Assembly: GCF_026213295.1 (NCBI RefSeq)
Contig: NC_079426.1
Location: forward strand, 26,660,902 to 26,724,901
DNA length: 64,000 bases
Origin: Gadus chalcogrammus
Lineage: Eukaryota; Chordata; Actinopteri; Gadiformes; Gadidae
Direction of reading: 5' to 3'
In this document: positions 10,761-23,010 of the stretch, piece by piece
How the letters are laid out: every line of letters begins with the position of its first letter
Position numbering within the stretch: the stretch's first letter is position 1
Notes under the pieces: model-generated
Told to the model about the DNA's origin: nothing
The model's input: only the letters and a program-made list of their open reading frames with translations
Databases searched by the model: none
Program-made: the position numbers and the translations under genes

Positions 10761-11487
10761 TATTCAGATTTTCAAGATCAAAACTCAAAAATAGGTTTGG
10801 AGACAATGTAGTTGGTGGGTTGAGCAGCAGCCTATGGATCAATAGGGTCATTCCAGCCATAGACGTTTCCCCTATACATCACACGCCCACTGGGGTTATT
10901 GCTTTTTAGAAAAAGGGTCTACATGTCTACATGTGTGGCCTGCAATCTGTCATGTGTGCGTGTTTGTGTGTGTGTGACACACACATACACACACACACAA
11001 ACAATGAGGTGAGAAGCCCAAGGCTCTAGTCCTTTAATGCAGGAATTCCGAAAGTGTGAAACTCGCACGCGAGCTGCCACAAGGGGGTCCGCAAGAGGAA
11101 AAATGTAATGGCGATCAGGTGTAATATTACACAATTACAGGGCTGTTTTTTAAGTGGGATTTAAAACAACATGAACAGTAAACATTTCCTTTGTAATCCC
11201 TTTCATTTTAAATCAAAAAACTAATTCATTAGTTTTTGATAGAAACGTAGAAGAAGACAGCTGAGCACTACTGTCTTTTTTCTACGCACTGCAGGCTAGG
11301 CTATATGCGTGCCAACTCGTTTCATTCATTCCTTATATATTATATATAAATGTGCTTAACTGGCTGAAATCAGGGAAACTGTCAAGTGGGACGTCTTATG
11401 ATAAAGTTGTCATTCACCAAGGAGGAGAGGGAGAGAGTGAGGATTTGGAGGCAACAGAGACGGAGAGAATAAAATAAAAGAAAGAAA
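10761..11487. other. Non-coding with a GT/CA microsatellite (about 10958-11003)
   Basis: GTGTGTGTGTGA followed by CACACACATACACACACACA forms a short inverted dinucleotide tract. The rest is probably the 5' non-coding part of the hAT element that follows; its terminus could not be placed. Confidence 0.4.
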
Positions 11488-13153
11488 ATGCGGGAGTCAG
11501 ACGATGCGCCGGAGGAAACCAAAGAGGAGGGAAGGAGATGGCAAAAAAGAGGTGTGGGGGTGAACACCAGATGGGGAAAAAAAAGAAGGAACTATGATGA
11601 CAATTATCTGGGTCTTGGCTTCACTTGTATTGGCGATACAGATTGCCCGAAGCCTCATTGTGTGGTGTGCAGTGAGGTTCTAGCAAACAGCTGTCTGAAG
11701 TCGTCTTCTCTCCGTCGTCACCTGCACACGAAACATGGCAATTTGAGTAAAAAGCCCCTTACATTTTTTAAAGTAAAGTTGGAGTTGCAGAAAAGCCAAA
11801 AACAAATGCAGTTTCATTCATGCGTTGGGTCTACGAAAGACACATTACGGACTTCATATATGTTCAGTTACAGAGTAGGGAGAAAGGGGCTGCCACACAC
11901 AATTGCAGAAGACGTGTGTTTGCCAGCGGCCAAGAGATGGTGGAGTGTATGATTGGAGAGAAAAAGGGAAAAAAGGTGGACATGATTCCTGTGTCCAATA
12001 ACACTGTGTCGCGCCGCATTGATGCCATGTCTGATGACATCCTGGCTACACTAGTCAGCCGTGTGAAGAAAAGTGAATTTTACTCTCTGCAAGTAGACGA
12101 TTCTAAAGATGTTGCAAATCTTGCCAATCGTCTACTGTATGTCCGTTACCTTTTTGAAGGAATGGGACAAGAAGATCCCATTGCTACCCGAACAACAGGA
12201 GAGGAAATCTTAAATTGAATTAACGTTTTTATGAGTACCAATGGGATAGACTGGGAGCGCTGTGTGGGATATGCACAGACGGGGCAAAATCAATGACGGG
12301 GAAAAACACAGGGCTTATAGCTCATATTAGGAGTCTGTCCATCCATCAGCTGGTTACACTGCAGTAATCACAGAGAGGCCCTTGCAGCCAAAAACATGCC
12401 AGCTGATCTACTTGAAGTGCTGAACGACACAGTCAAACTGGTGAACTTCATTGAAGCTTCTGGCACGAATTGCACGTTTTTTGAGGAGACTCCGTTTAAT
12501 TTGGCCTTCAGTGTGCATGACGAAGATTTTCTGAAAAGGCTCGCCTATCTTGCCGACATCTTCTCAGTTCTGAATGAACTCAATCAAAGTCTGCAGGGAG
12601 TCAGTGTAACTGTGTTCAACACACAAGACAGGATTGAGGCAATGATAAGAAGCTACAGTTCTGGGCGAGTTGTGTGAGCGGGAACACACACCTTTGTTTC
12701 CGTATGCTTCACAAGTTGTTGGGGGAAAATGACGTGGACCTGGTTGAGCATGTAATAAGTCTCATAATTGAACACCTCAACCAACTCGCTGAGCATCTAC
12801 GGAAACGCTTCCCATCTATGGACACATCTCGCAATTGGATTCGCAATCCATTCGAAGTTTCGCTGCCCGTCCCACAGCTGTCATTTCACGAGCAGGACCA
12901 GCTGATCGAGCTGTCATCTGATGGAGCACTGCAGTTGCAGTTCAAACTAAATCCACTTGTGGATTTTTGGACAGAGTCACTGACATCATACACAGTCTTG
13001 GCAAAGCAAGCCTTGAGAGTTTTGATGCCCTTCGCCACAACTTATCTCTGCGAGGCTGGTTTCTCTGCTATGGCAGCAGTTAAAACTAAACATCGGCAAA
13101 GGCTGGTTGCTGTTGAGAAGGATATGAGGCTTAAAGGCCTACGTGCAGGTTAA
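11488..13153 (+). pseudogene. hAT transposase (ZBED5/SCAND3-like group), broken
   Basis: Fragments follow the family order. 11590-11800 encodes a BED-type zinc finger: YDDNYLGLGFTCIGD, CPKPHCVVCSEVL (C-x2-C) and LRRHLHTKH (H-x4-H). A frame change near 11900 leads to VSNNTVSRRIDAMSDDI and the first catalytic aspartate in LQVDDSKDVANLANRL. Two stops and a frame change follow (12216-12370). 12396-12677 covers LAYLADIFSVLNELNQSLQG. 12674-13153 carries the C-terminal dimerisation domain with CEAGFSAMAAVKTKHRQRL. The block that normally holds the conserved RW-x-S segment is deleted between TNC and TFFEE. Several lesions make it inactive. Element ends were not located. Confidence 0.8.
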
Positions 13154-14704
13154 CCAGAAGTTTTGATTAATGGGTACATAAAGCACTCAAAATATGTGTA
13201 TCATTTATAAAATGTGTCAAATACTGTTAAAGTCCAGTTGTTGTCGTTTTTGGCAGTAACGGGTGTTTTCTAAGCCATTCGGCGATGACGTCACGTTGGG
13301 GAGACGTGGTGGAAGGTAGCCTCAGCCTATTACTAGAACTATGGCGTCTAAGAGGTGGCAAGAAACACAAATAACATGTATGATGGCCCACAGCCGTATA
13401 ATTTCAAACCTGTCAGACGTGAGAGGGCGAATGAGGAATTGCCGAGAACTGATGGTGGTAAAAGCCAATAAAATGCATGGTCAGAGGAGAATGAGTGGAG
13501 AGTTGCTATCATTTAGCAACGCAGCAACGAGCGCTGGAGCTAGTCAATGAACAGCAGTGCATACAATAACGACACTTTTATATATTTTTACCGTCAGTGA
13601 ATGGCACAGAGAGAAAGTCAACGTTTCTTTATATCTAGTGACATGTCGTTCAGATAAGTACGTACCGGTAAACTTAGTCAGAAGATCTAGAAAAAGGAGG
13701 CATAATGCAAGCTATGGGCTAACTTGTCAGTCCCACCTGTGAAATCTCACCTAGATAATCCCTAATTAAATCTTACCCCCAACGTTGTAATCAGATTTCC
13801 GATTAGTTATCCCATGTTTTGATGGTAGCCTACTAGCTCCAGTAACAACATATTTTCCTATTGTTTATTTCTAAGCTTTATTTTATCCAGTGTGCGAAAT
13901 ACCCATCAATATTCAGGGGTCCCCATCTCCCGATTGATGCGCAATACTGACATACATTTTGCAGTAGGCCTATAACATTACAATATTTCCTGGATGCAAG
14001 ACAATCAATATTTAGCCTGCATGACAACACACACATGCAAACACTCAACATTTCTTGATAATTCGATATGCTATATATTTTAAAGCAACACTGACATAGG
14101 AGGCTGCACTGGCTAAACTTGTTTGGATGCACGTTGATTTATAACAAGGAGAGGCAAAGTTGTGCATTACAATGCAAACACGACAATAATTTGAACCAAT
14201 CCTTGTGCCTTCAAGTATGACTGATCGTGGTGTGACATTATTAAACCATCAATCTACAGCAAATACGACCAGACAGATGTACATTGAACACATACACAAA
14301 GCACCTCGTCCAACCCGGTGGATGCTGACAGACAGCCCACCACAAGCCAAACATCACCATGGCGGGTGTGCTCTCTCTCTCACTCTCGCACGCCCGTACA
14401 CAATCACTCCAACTTATCCAACTCCAAGGCGAGGCTGCTTCACTAAGACCACAACTAACCACAAGGCCTTCATAACCATGCAGTATGCCGAAGCCGGAAA
14501 GGACACACGCACAGTCGCACACAATCATCTTATGCAAAACAATCCGTTTTATCATCAACATTCAGTCACTGCAAAGATTTAAAGACTAGCCTCTTACCAT
14601 AAGTTAGAATGGACCCAAAGTATGTGATTGATACAGTCTGGTTTAGCTTTCGCTTGCAATCCGTTTTTAGTATGACTTCTCAACATTACATCTTTCTTGT
14701 GTTT
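13154..14704. other. Non-coding stretch
   Basis: No convincing gene. It includes the 3' flank of the dead hAT and sequence without recognisable boundaries; the open frames at 13878-14582 lack any domain signal. Confidence 0.35.
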
Positions 14705-15491
14705 CTGTGCGTTCACACCAAACGCGACATTTGTCGCCCGTTCGCTTTGTCGCCGAAGTTTTGTCGCGCCACAGATCATAATCTGTCGCTGTGCACATTT
14801 TGTCGAATTTGTCACGCCACAACAAGATAACCACCTTTGCATGTCTTTACCTAATATTGTCTATTCATAGTATTGTAATTACCACGGAACAGGCAGTGAA
14901 TGAAGTATTGATTAGACAGAGATTTATTAGATAGGCCTACCTAATAAACCGTTGGAACACACAAGACCGGAAACCATAGCAACTCCGGTAAACAAACCCC
15001 GAGAAGCCCAATCCCTATGAGAGTTCCCCGCGCTACGGCCATCCGGAGGCGCACAGAGCTTTTGGCCGTGATATTATATATACAATTATATTATATTATA
15101 TACTATTATAAATAGAGCTCCGGGAGTCGCAAACAGCAACAATCACTTTCTCCTCCATGCTGCAGTTCACCCCGGACTGCACTGCACTAAGTTTGACGGT
15201 TGAACACTGATTGGCTGTTACGTGACGCATGTCACTCAGTGGCCACGCTGTTGAACGCTGATTGGCTGTCATCACGCGAAATTCACGTCAAAGTTTAAAT
15301 ATTTGAACTCGAGCGAATTTGTCGCGCCACAAATCCTCATGAACGCGCTCGGCTGTACACGGCGAAAGTGTGGCGCGACAAATCAAAACTTGGTGCCGGT
15401 TTTCTCTCGTGAAAAATTCACCCGATACGCATCTCTATGTTCACTTTGTATGGGATATTGTCGCCCCGTCGCGTTTGGTGTGAACACACAG
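14705..15491. mobile_element. MITE with CTGTGYGTTCACACCAAACG termini, carrying an inserted segment
   Basis: Left end CTGTGCGTTCACACCAAACG at 14705 and its inverse ending at 15491. A second, inverted and truncated copy lies at 16103-16497. Positions about 14866-15020 are the same segment as in the hAT ends at 309-455 and 63912-64000, so either a hAT fragment inserted here or the families share it. Flanks TTT/TTA are compatible with a 3 bp duplication but not clean. Confidence 0.7.
14866..15020 (+). repeat. Second copy of hAT-end segment
   Basis: Matches the reverse complement of about 310-455 and the end of the window, including GGCAGTGAATGAAGTATTGA and TAATAAACCGTTGGAACAC. It lies inside the MITE at 14705-15491 and has no terminal inverted repeat of its own. 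Confidence 0.65.
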
Positions 15492-15794
15492 TTAGGCGAA
15501 CATGGCTAATTTGCATACGTGCACAGGACTGGCTGGCTCCGCAAGGCAAATAATAGTACATATTTATTATCTTTCTGTATTTATATTATCTATCAACGCA
15601 TGTGTCTATTTTTAATGTGATGTATTTTGTGTATGTCCAGTCAGACTTGTTGTCTTCCTTGTTCTGTGTGGTCTTGTAGGCTATACTGTGTGAGCCGAAT
15701 CACCTAAATGAATTCCAGACGATTTGTTTTGTTTGGTATTAATAAAGACTTGACTAGGCTATCTATCTATCAATCTGGGCTATTAATTAATAAC

Positions 15795-15905
15795 AATTAT
15801 TTGCCGAAGGCGAAGTGAATAATGGGGAATAGCCCCCGAGACCGAAGGTAAAGGGGGCTATTTCCCACTATTCACGGAGCCTGAGGTGAATAATTGTTAA
15901 TTAAA
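15795..15905. repeat. Imperfect palindrome (foldback/MITE-like)
   Basis: TAACAATTATTTGCCGAAGGC and its near inverse GCCTGAGGTGAATAATTGTTA face each other around CCCCCGAGACCGAAGGTAAAGGGGG. The whole can fold into one long stem. The following 200 bp may belong to the same element. Confidence 0.6.
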
Positions 15906-16102
15906 TGTTTTATATACTAAGCATGAACACTCAAAATAAACAAGATTACACTTTTTGCCGGGATTTATTTGTTTTTATTAGCGGCTCATTTTTTGTTATT
16001 AGCGGACATTTTGCGATGAAAACAATATCGAATTTGAGATGTCAATCATGGGATATTGCCCAATATCCCGAGATATCGAACCAATCAAATTGCGCCATCT
16101 TA

Positions 16103-16497
16103 CTGTGCGCTCACACCAAACGCGACGGGGCGACAAGATCCCATACATAGTGAACGTAGAGACTTTTTCGCGAGAGAAAACCGGTGGCAAGTTTTGATTT
16201 GACACTTTCGGCGTGCACAGGCGAGCGTGTTCACGCGGATTTGTGGCGTGACAAATTCGCTCGAGTGGAAGTATTTCAACTTTGACGCGAATTTCGCGTG
16301 ATGACAGCCAATCAGCGTTCAACAGCGTGGCCAATGAGTGACATGTGTAACGTAACAGCCAATCAGCGTTCAACCGTCAAACTCAGTGCAGTGAAGACCG
16401 GGGTGAACTGCAGCATGGAGGAGAAAGTGATTGTTGCAGTTTGGGACTCAGTTTGCGGAGTTTGCGGAGCTCTATATATAATAGTATATAATATAAT
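16103..16497. mobile_element. Inverted partial copy of the MITE at 14705-15491
   Basis: Begins CTGTGCGCTCACACCAAACG and is the reverse complement of the right half of the 14705 element, including GCCAATCAGCGTTCAAC. It is cut off near 16497, where an element starting GTTGTCAGTTAAACGCG begins. Confidence 0.75.
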
Positions 16498-16499
16498 TA

Positions 16500-17400
16500 G
16501 TGTTGTCAGTTAAACGCGTTATTAACGGCGTTAACGCAAACCAATTTTAACGGCGTTAATTTTTTTATCGCGTGATTAACGAAATTATTTAATTAAAAAC
16601 AAAGAAGCAATAGTTAACACCTATACTATTCTAGTAGTAGCGCCTGTATGTAAGATAATCAATATCCCGTATTTACTTGAATAACAAATTTTTAAACAAC
16701 CATACCAGGTTATGTTTGTTATTGTGTGGTGTTGCTTGGTTGCGAGTGCAACCCGTTATTTCTGTATCGCTGCATTGATAATGGTACTGTTGATCTTCTT
16801 TGAGACAGTTGTTTACAGATTTCCTGTTGCTGACACGACGACGATTGAACGCCTGAAGGAGGCTCCCATGATGTGAAAGTAACCTCTCTGTGAGCTGAGC
16901 CCTTGACAAGGAGGGACGAGTCTTGGGTTCATGAATTACAGGCCGCGACGGCGACAGAAGAAACAATGGCTGCGATAATAACAATGTCCAAAACCACCCA
17001 CATGCAACAGCGCACCAATACACGAAGATCACCTGAACCACCCAAATCCATGCTAGCCTATCAATAATCTTGAATTTTTTAAATTTTATTATGACTACTA
17101 ATTTTGTACTTTACTTTTGCACATGTTGGTTATGTGCAACAAGGTTTATGACCTTGTTGCACATAACCAAAAAGTATTAGCTTAGGATTTCTATGGATAC
17201 TTTTGTTCGTGTGCTGTTTGACCATATGATTGTATGATAACCAGGATATATGTTCATTGTTGTATTGTTATTATGACTTGTATTACCTATGAGACCCATC
17301 AGGGCGAATGCCGTTTCAGTGTTATGGTAATCCGTGGTGGTTTTTAACTCTATTATGGAGTTTTCCCACTCGTTTGGTGGTGTTGATGATTTATCCTACT
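16500..17400. mobile_element. Truncated element starting GTTGTCAGTTAAACGCG, plus spacer
   Basis: The GTTAAACGCGTTATTAACGG start with repeated GGCGTTAACG motifs looks like a transposon terminus. The matching inverse end was not found downstream, so the 3' limit is unknown. A perfect hairpin at 17126-17170 lies inside. No gene supported. Confidence 0.4.
17126..17170. repeat. Perfect 20 bp hairpin, 5 nt loop
   Basis: Left arm TTGGTTATGTGCAACAAGGT (17126-17145), loop TTATG, right arm its exact reverse complement (17151-17170). Confidence 0.9.
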
Positions 17401-17419
17401 GAGATGACCAAGGAGGGAT

Positions 17420-17840
17420 TGTTACGTATTTTAAGAACATGAGCTGCCTCCACATAGCCTCTAGGAAGCAGATTCAAACACACAAGCTGTATTACCCTCA
17501 CTTAACCACTAGGAAGCAGGACCAAACATATAAGCCGTAAATACTATACATAGCCACAAGGGGAGCAAGACCTTATTGAAGGCTGCTCCATCCACAGACG
17601 GCATCACCTTTAGTTAGGTGAAGAAGCCGAAGCCATTACGTCACCCAGGCCACGCCCACTACATAGGACACGCCTATGGACATGGGACATGGGACATGGG
17701 ACACGGCATAGGACATGCTTTCGCTAAACTAGCAGCTCACGTGTTTCCTGCATTTGTGTTATTATACCGTTACTTTATGTAACTTTTGGATTACTGGATT
17801 ACGTCGCATTTCAACATAAAATAGTGTGTTACATGCACGC
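17420..17840. repeat. Possible solo LTR
   Basis: A purine-rich ACCAAGGAGGGAT is followed by TGTTACG, and the stretch may end near GTGTGTTACA, giving a TG...CA outline. The last ~80 bp recur at 21009-21195 with an extra ~80 bp inside. No second LTR, polymerase gene or target duplication was found, so the call is weak. Confidence 0.25.
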
Positions 17841-18956
17841 ACGCACGCACGCACGCACACACGCACGCACACACTGCATTTCGCTGCTAAAACAACAACA
17901 GGTGGTGAAATGCTCCAGATCTGGATCCACAATGGCCAAACGACTTGTATGCCCCCCCCCCCCTCCCCTTAAATAAATACTATGGCAGAATGAAGAATAA
18001 ATTCATGCATTATCATCAACTTGAACATGTGTTTTTACAGTATAGAGTGGTGGAGTGATGACGCATGTTGGCCAACCCTGAAGTGAGCGTCGCCCTGGGT
18101 TCCCTTGACAAAAAGCCACCGGGTTTTTCCATTGTATTTTGGATTATTGCAGAAAAATTAGCATCTTTGAAGCACCTCCTCAAAAACGGAAAATAAATAA
18201 ATAAATAAATAAAAATAACCGTGCTCCAAAAAACGAAATGTAAACCAATGCATTCTGAATGGGAGTGTTTCTCAATATTTTCCATGCTACACAGAACGAA
18301 ATGTAAACCCATGCAAATAAAGACTTCATGGTCATAATCCTTTAAATATCATTAAGTGTGTAGGGTGGTATTCTATTTTTTTCAACGGGGCTGCATCAAG
18401 TCACTTGACCGTCATGGTTGCTATCGACCGCCCCCTCTCATCCTTACATGGCTCTAAAAACCACGTGGCAAAGGAGCTGCCGTCAATTGTGTTGTTTTTG
18501 TCGTAAACTAGGGTCCGATGGTTAAAAAACAGACAGATATTCCAAGGTATCCTTAAAAGGCAGCTTGGATGTTTATATTTTCTGCAGTTTAGACTTATAT
18601 AACCTATTTTTTTAAAGCAAAACACCAAGCTCATTGATTTAACGTTTTTAACGGTTATTTGAAACAATTTATTCAATAAATATTTGTGAGAGGTCATTCC
18701 TTCTCCTTAGTTTGCTTCCTATTTATGTCTAGTGTACACCCCTACTGTCCACAAGCATCCCCCCCTCCCCATATGGATTTGGAGAATTGTTGCCACGTCC
18801 CAGTGGTGGAGGTATCATATATATGAAAGAGGACATTCAATTATACTACAATGATCAATTAGAAGGCCGAAGCCCTAAAGGAAGTGATGCAATAGGTGAC
18901 TGAGTCGAGAACCTTTAAATAAGCTGTACCTTGGGGTCTCTTATATATCAAAGGGG
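17841..18956. other. Non-coding repeats, microsatellite at 17833-17875
   Basis: Includes (ACGC)n/(CA)n. Two related phrases near 18233 and 18295 (ACGAAATGTAAACCAATGC type) recur in the foldback arms near 19710. No gene. Confidence 0.45.
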
Positions 18957-19213
18957 GTCTCAAAGGACGCATACGCTACAACCTGTGGCTCCAGCCCAAC
19001 AGGAAATGACTCAGCAAGTGCTCCATCTCGTCGCACCTCACCCAGCGGCTCGCTTGCAAGACTTTGGCCTGAAGTTCTTCCCAGACCTACACCCTAGCCA
19101 TCCAACATGCATATCTGAGAATCAGGCCTCTTTTTAATAATGACAAAAAGTTATGAGAGAAACGCACATTAACTTTTTGTTATCTCTTAAGCGGCGTGGT
19201 GCCGGCTCCTTCC
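18957..19213 (+). repeat. Unidentified ~690 bp repeat, partial copy 2
   Basis: Matches the end of the 7197-7877 repeat in reverse orientation, through GTTATCTC..TAAGCGGCGTGGTGCCGGC, then stops abruptly at about 19213. Confidence 0.75.
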
Positions 19214-19214
19214 T

Positions 19215-19611
19215 GCCCGAAACTTGGCTGTTATTCCGTGGCACACACAGCTGTGTGTGTGCTACGGAATATCAGTCTAATTTACTTGCATTGGAGCAAC
19301 TTCCGTGGACACATCAAGGACAATTTAAGTGTTTCAGTGAGACCACCACAGGTTTTGAGTTAAGCGCACGAGGTCGACTCGCTCGTTGAAACGGGGATCC
19401 GTGTGTGAGCCACGGAATAACAGTGTCATTTACTTACATTGGAGCAAATTCCGTGGCCACATCACAGACAATTTAAGTGATTCCGTGAGACCTCCACGGA
19501 CTTTGAGTTAAGCGCCCGTGGTCGACTCGCTCGTTGAAACGGGTATCCGTGTGTGAGCCACGTAATAACAGTGTCATTTACTTGCATTGGAGCAAATTCC
19601 GTGGCCACATC
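19215..19611 (+). repeat. Satellite-like tandem repeat, period about 148 bp (left block)
   Basis: CATTGGAGCAA recurs at 19289, 19437 and 19585 (148 bp each), each time followed by TTCCGTGG and CACATC. The array continues in the same orientation at 23837-24230, beyond the foldback element. Confidence 0.85.
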
Positions 19612-20289
19612 CAACCCGGTATCACGCAATTGCGTGCTCCTGCGCACGAACGTTAATCTATTGAAGCGTGTTCCCGAGCACGATAGTCCGACTTTTTGCG
19701 TGTTACACAAAACGAAATGTAAACCAATGCATTCTGAATGGGAGTGTTCTAAGACAATTAACGTGCTCCACAAAACGGTACGAGAGAGAGAGAAAGAGAG
19801 AGCGGGAGGGACAGAGAGAGAGAGAACGAGAGAGAGGCTTCAGAAAGGGTGTGCGCAGATAGTACAGTGCACCCTAGTTATGTTTATGCCAAAACCTATA
19901 TATATAATTAGGCTGTGGAAATTGCAATAAGTTAAGAACACAACTTCGCACGTTGAGCACACAGCCGTGTGACTCGTTTATTTTGTAAAAAAGAAAACCG
20001 GAAAACAAAGCGTGCTGAAGGTAAACAAATCCAGCATGGTCTTTGACGTCATGAGACGCACGTAATCCTTAGGGACCGCGATCCCTGAACCACCAAGAAC
20101 GTAAATGACATGCAGTAAACAACAACACAATTGAAAGAACAACACATAACGAAATACTGTAGGTGAATTATGTTACGTCACTACAAGGCTATAATTATAT
20201 TATTTAGCGTGTAATGAGACAATCTATAGCCAAATTGTCGAAGATGCCCGAGAATCTTCGGGGATATCAGCATGGGAAATCGGCGAATC

Positions 20290-20375
20290 AGACCCATGAA
20301 GGGGGGGGGGGGGGGGGGGGGGGCACGTTAGTTGAAGGGGGGGAGGGGGGGGAGACACGTTTGTAGGGGGGGGGC
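20290..20375. repeat. Poly-G-rich tract
   Basis: Runs of G (20299-20322) and GGGGGGGAGGGGGG before a duplicated GCTCAACAACGAGAGTTGG phrase (about 20388 and 20410). Low complexity, possibly quadruplex-forming. Confidence 0.8.
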
Positions 20376-20680
20376 ACGCTCAACAACGAGAGTTGGTTTT
20401 TATTGAACGCTCGACAACGAGAGTTGGTTTTTATTGAACGAGACTTCAACACGGAACAGCTGCACGAAACGATGGTCACGTCACTCTCGGTGACGGTGTC
20501 GACAATAATGAACACACGAACAATGTTAATAGAACAACACACAACCACATAAAATCCCGAACCCATTAACCCCACTTAATCCTAACAACAAAACAAGTTA
20601 ACAAAAGCCCCATTTGTCAACTGAGAACCCCAATTCCCAGAATCCCCCGCGGCTCCGGAACACGGCGTAGCTTATATTAA

Positions 20681-20950
20681 TCTTTATTATCTGAATGGGA
20701 AATGCAATATTTTAGGACAGATACACCATTAAACGCGTTTCTAATGACTTTTCTAGCGAGAAATGTACATTTTCCTTACATAATCTTCAGTCAGTGAATG
20801 TGTATGATCTTTATTAATCTTTATTATCTGAATGGGAAATGCAATATTTTAGGACCGATTCACCGTTAAACGTGTTTCTAATAACATTTCTAGCGAGAAA
20901 TATACTTTTTACTTGCATAATCTTCAGTCAGTGATTGTGTCTGATCTTTA
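20681..20950. repeat. Tandem duplication, period 137 bp
   Basis: TCTTTATTATCTGAATGGGA occurs at 20681 and 20818, each followed by ATGCAATATTTTAGGAC and AATCTTCAGTCAGTGA. Confidence 0.85.
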
Positions 20951-21197
20951 ATTTTATAGTTATTAGGATTTGATCGGCTCGCTCGCATGTTTCAATGACG
21001 TCAGGTTGCTTTCGCTAAACTAGCAGCTCACGTGCTTCCTGCGTTTGTGTTATTAAACTGTTACTTTATGTAACTTTTAATGATATCATCTTGTTAGAAA
21101 CACGTATATCTGAGAGCCAACCCAGTCGCCAAAAGCATACGTTGACAGTGTACTTTTCGTGAACACTGGATTACGTCGCATTTCAACATAAAATAGC

Positions 21198-21310
21198 GTG
21201 TTATACACACACACACACGCACGCACACGCACAGACACACACACACACACAAGCACACACAAGCACACACACGCACGCACAGACACACAGACACAGACAC
21301 ACACGCACAC
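21198..21310. repeat. CA/GCAC microsatellite
   Basis: CACACACACACGCACGCACACG-type repeat. Open frames across it are artefacts. Confidence 0.95.
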
Positions 21311-21571
21311 GGTGCATTTCGCTGCCAAAACAACAACAAAAAAATATTCCCTCAAATATTATTACTTTCAAAACGTTGGCCAAAATGGCCAATAATATCA
21401 TTTTTTATTTGGGATGCTTCTAGGACATTTTGGGTGGATTTTGAACGGTATGTGGGGGGCACGTTTTTTGCAGGACCTGGCAACCCTGCGCTGTTGCCCG
21501 AGATCTGGATCCACCCCGGCGAGGTGCTGTCTCCTTTTGACCTTTTGACCCCAGACTTCTGGGGGAATAGC

Positions 21572-22194
21572 TGAATCAATTCATTAGTCAATCAGAAGCA
21601 TGTAAATATCTTCCCGGTGGCGTAAGAGGATGAACAAGGTGTCCTTCAACATCTACGCTTCCAGGAGATTGCAACGGTGCCACACATGAGAATATTCGAA
21701 CATGTGTAATGGTAGTAATTAGCTGTCGAAATTGGAGGCCTTAATCAATACTGAGCAGCTATTGATTTGCTTCCCGATAAAGATTTGTCACAAATGACAT
21801 GTTATTTAGCATCTACACGTTGAGCTGAGTCCAATGACACCAAGAACGACACTCTAGCTAATGGTAACATGTGTTTTACATGGTACACCTAGGTCTAGGA
21901 CATGATCTCGGTGTAGCAAGAGGCCGATCTTGATCTCATTGGACTCAGCTTAACGTGTAGATGCTAATTAACATGTCATTTGTCAAAAATCTCCATCGGG
22001 AAGCAAATCTATAGCTGGTCATTATTGATAAAGGCCTCCAAAATCGACAGCTAATTACTACCCCGAAACATATTCAAATATGATCATGTGTGGCACTGTT
22101 GCAATCGTCTCGAAACGTAGATGTCAAAGGACACCTTGTTTGCTCTGTTGCACCACCGGGAAGATATTTTCATACTTCTAATGGATTGATTCAT
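21572..22194. repeat. Imperfect palindrome (foldback), arms about 285 bp
   Basis: The left arm from TGAATCAATTCATTAG and the right arm ending GATTGATTCA align in reverse complement along their length. Shared blocks include ATATCTTCCCGGTGG, TAGTAATTAGCTGTCGA, TTTGCTTCCCGAT and AGCTGAGTCCAATGA. The loop is about 60-80 bp. It is a foldback element in its own right, nested in the larger one. Confidence 0.8.
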
Positions 22195-22349
22195 ATTTTA
22201 AGGTTCTCGGAGTGAGACTTTAAGTGGCTGCAGCAGAAGTGTTGAGACGAAAGATGATATCAAGAGATTTATAGAATATTCCCATTCACATTATGATTCT
22301 TCGTCGTAACATCCGACCAAACATCCTTTACATTCACAGAGCGAAGATT

Positions 22350-23010
22350 ATGAAAGTCCAGGCTCAGCAAGTGCTCCATCTCGTTGCACCTGCACCCAGC
22401 GGCTCGCTTGCAAGATTTTGGCCTGAAGTTCTTCCCAGACCAACACCCTAGCCATCCAACATGCATATCTGAGAATCAGGCCTCTCTTTAATAATGACAA
22501 AAAGTTATGAGAGAAACACACATTAACTTTTTGTTATCTCATAAGCGGCGTGGTGCCGGCTCCTTTTGACCTTTTGACCCCCGACTTCAAAAACGTGGCC
22601 ACAGGCCAGCTGTGTCTACACACCTTTAGCCACAAATGTACACCTCCATCCCACAAAAAATGGGGACTAGAAACTAACCTCTGTCTTATGTACATTTACT
22701 GTACTGTTGGAGGTCACGCCCCTTTGCCGACCTTTTCGAGATAGCAAGGGATGCTAAAATGTTTACACACATTTCCCGGGGCCCCGTGTACGACATATCC
22801 GAGATTTGGAGTTCTAGCCCTTAGAGAAAAAAAGTTTTCCCAAATGGAGTGTCATTTGGACAAAGCCCCTCAGAAGTGTAGCCTGCAAGACCTAATGGTT
22901 CAGAATGTGGTGGAAAAACAGTTTTTGAGATAGGAAGGTCCTACCGCCCTGAAATTTTAATACCTTATTCTAGGGCCTAACTGGGACCTCCGCACCGAAA
23001 CTTGGCCCGG
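22350..23010 (+). repeat. Unidentified ~690 bp repeat, copy 3 (near complete)
   Basis: Reverse complement of 7197-7877 across nearly its whole length. Its last 110 bp form the left arm of the perfect palindrome at 22899-23220. Confidence 0.8.

Noticed and set aside
10315..10860. 181-residue proline/serine-rich frame
   Set aside because: Produced by the purine-rich tract 10552-10760; no domain, no codon signal.
17420..17840. A full LTR retrotransposon
   Set aside because: Only a TG...CA outline and a purine-rich tract are visible. There is no second LTR, primer-binding site, polymerase gene or target duplication, so it is kept only as a weak solo-LTR candidate.
19553..19930. Protein of 125 residues, with the same sequence encoded at 23518-23814 on the other strand
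   Set aside because: The identity is explained by the inverted arms of the foldback element. The sequence is low-complexity (REREKERAGG) and lacks a domain.
21086..21401. Several cysteine/valine-rich open frames on both strands
   Set aside because: They translate CA/GT microsatellite repeats. The same applies to frames at 26008-26362, 26699-27068, 29685-29978, 33640-33976, 51750-52151, 53703-53921 and 57174-57785.
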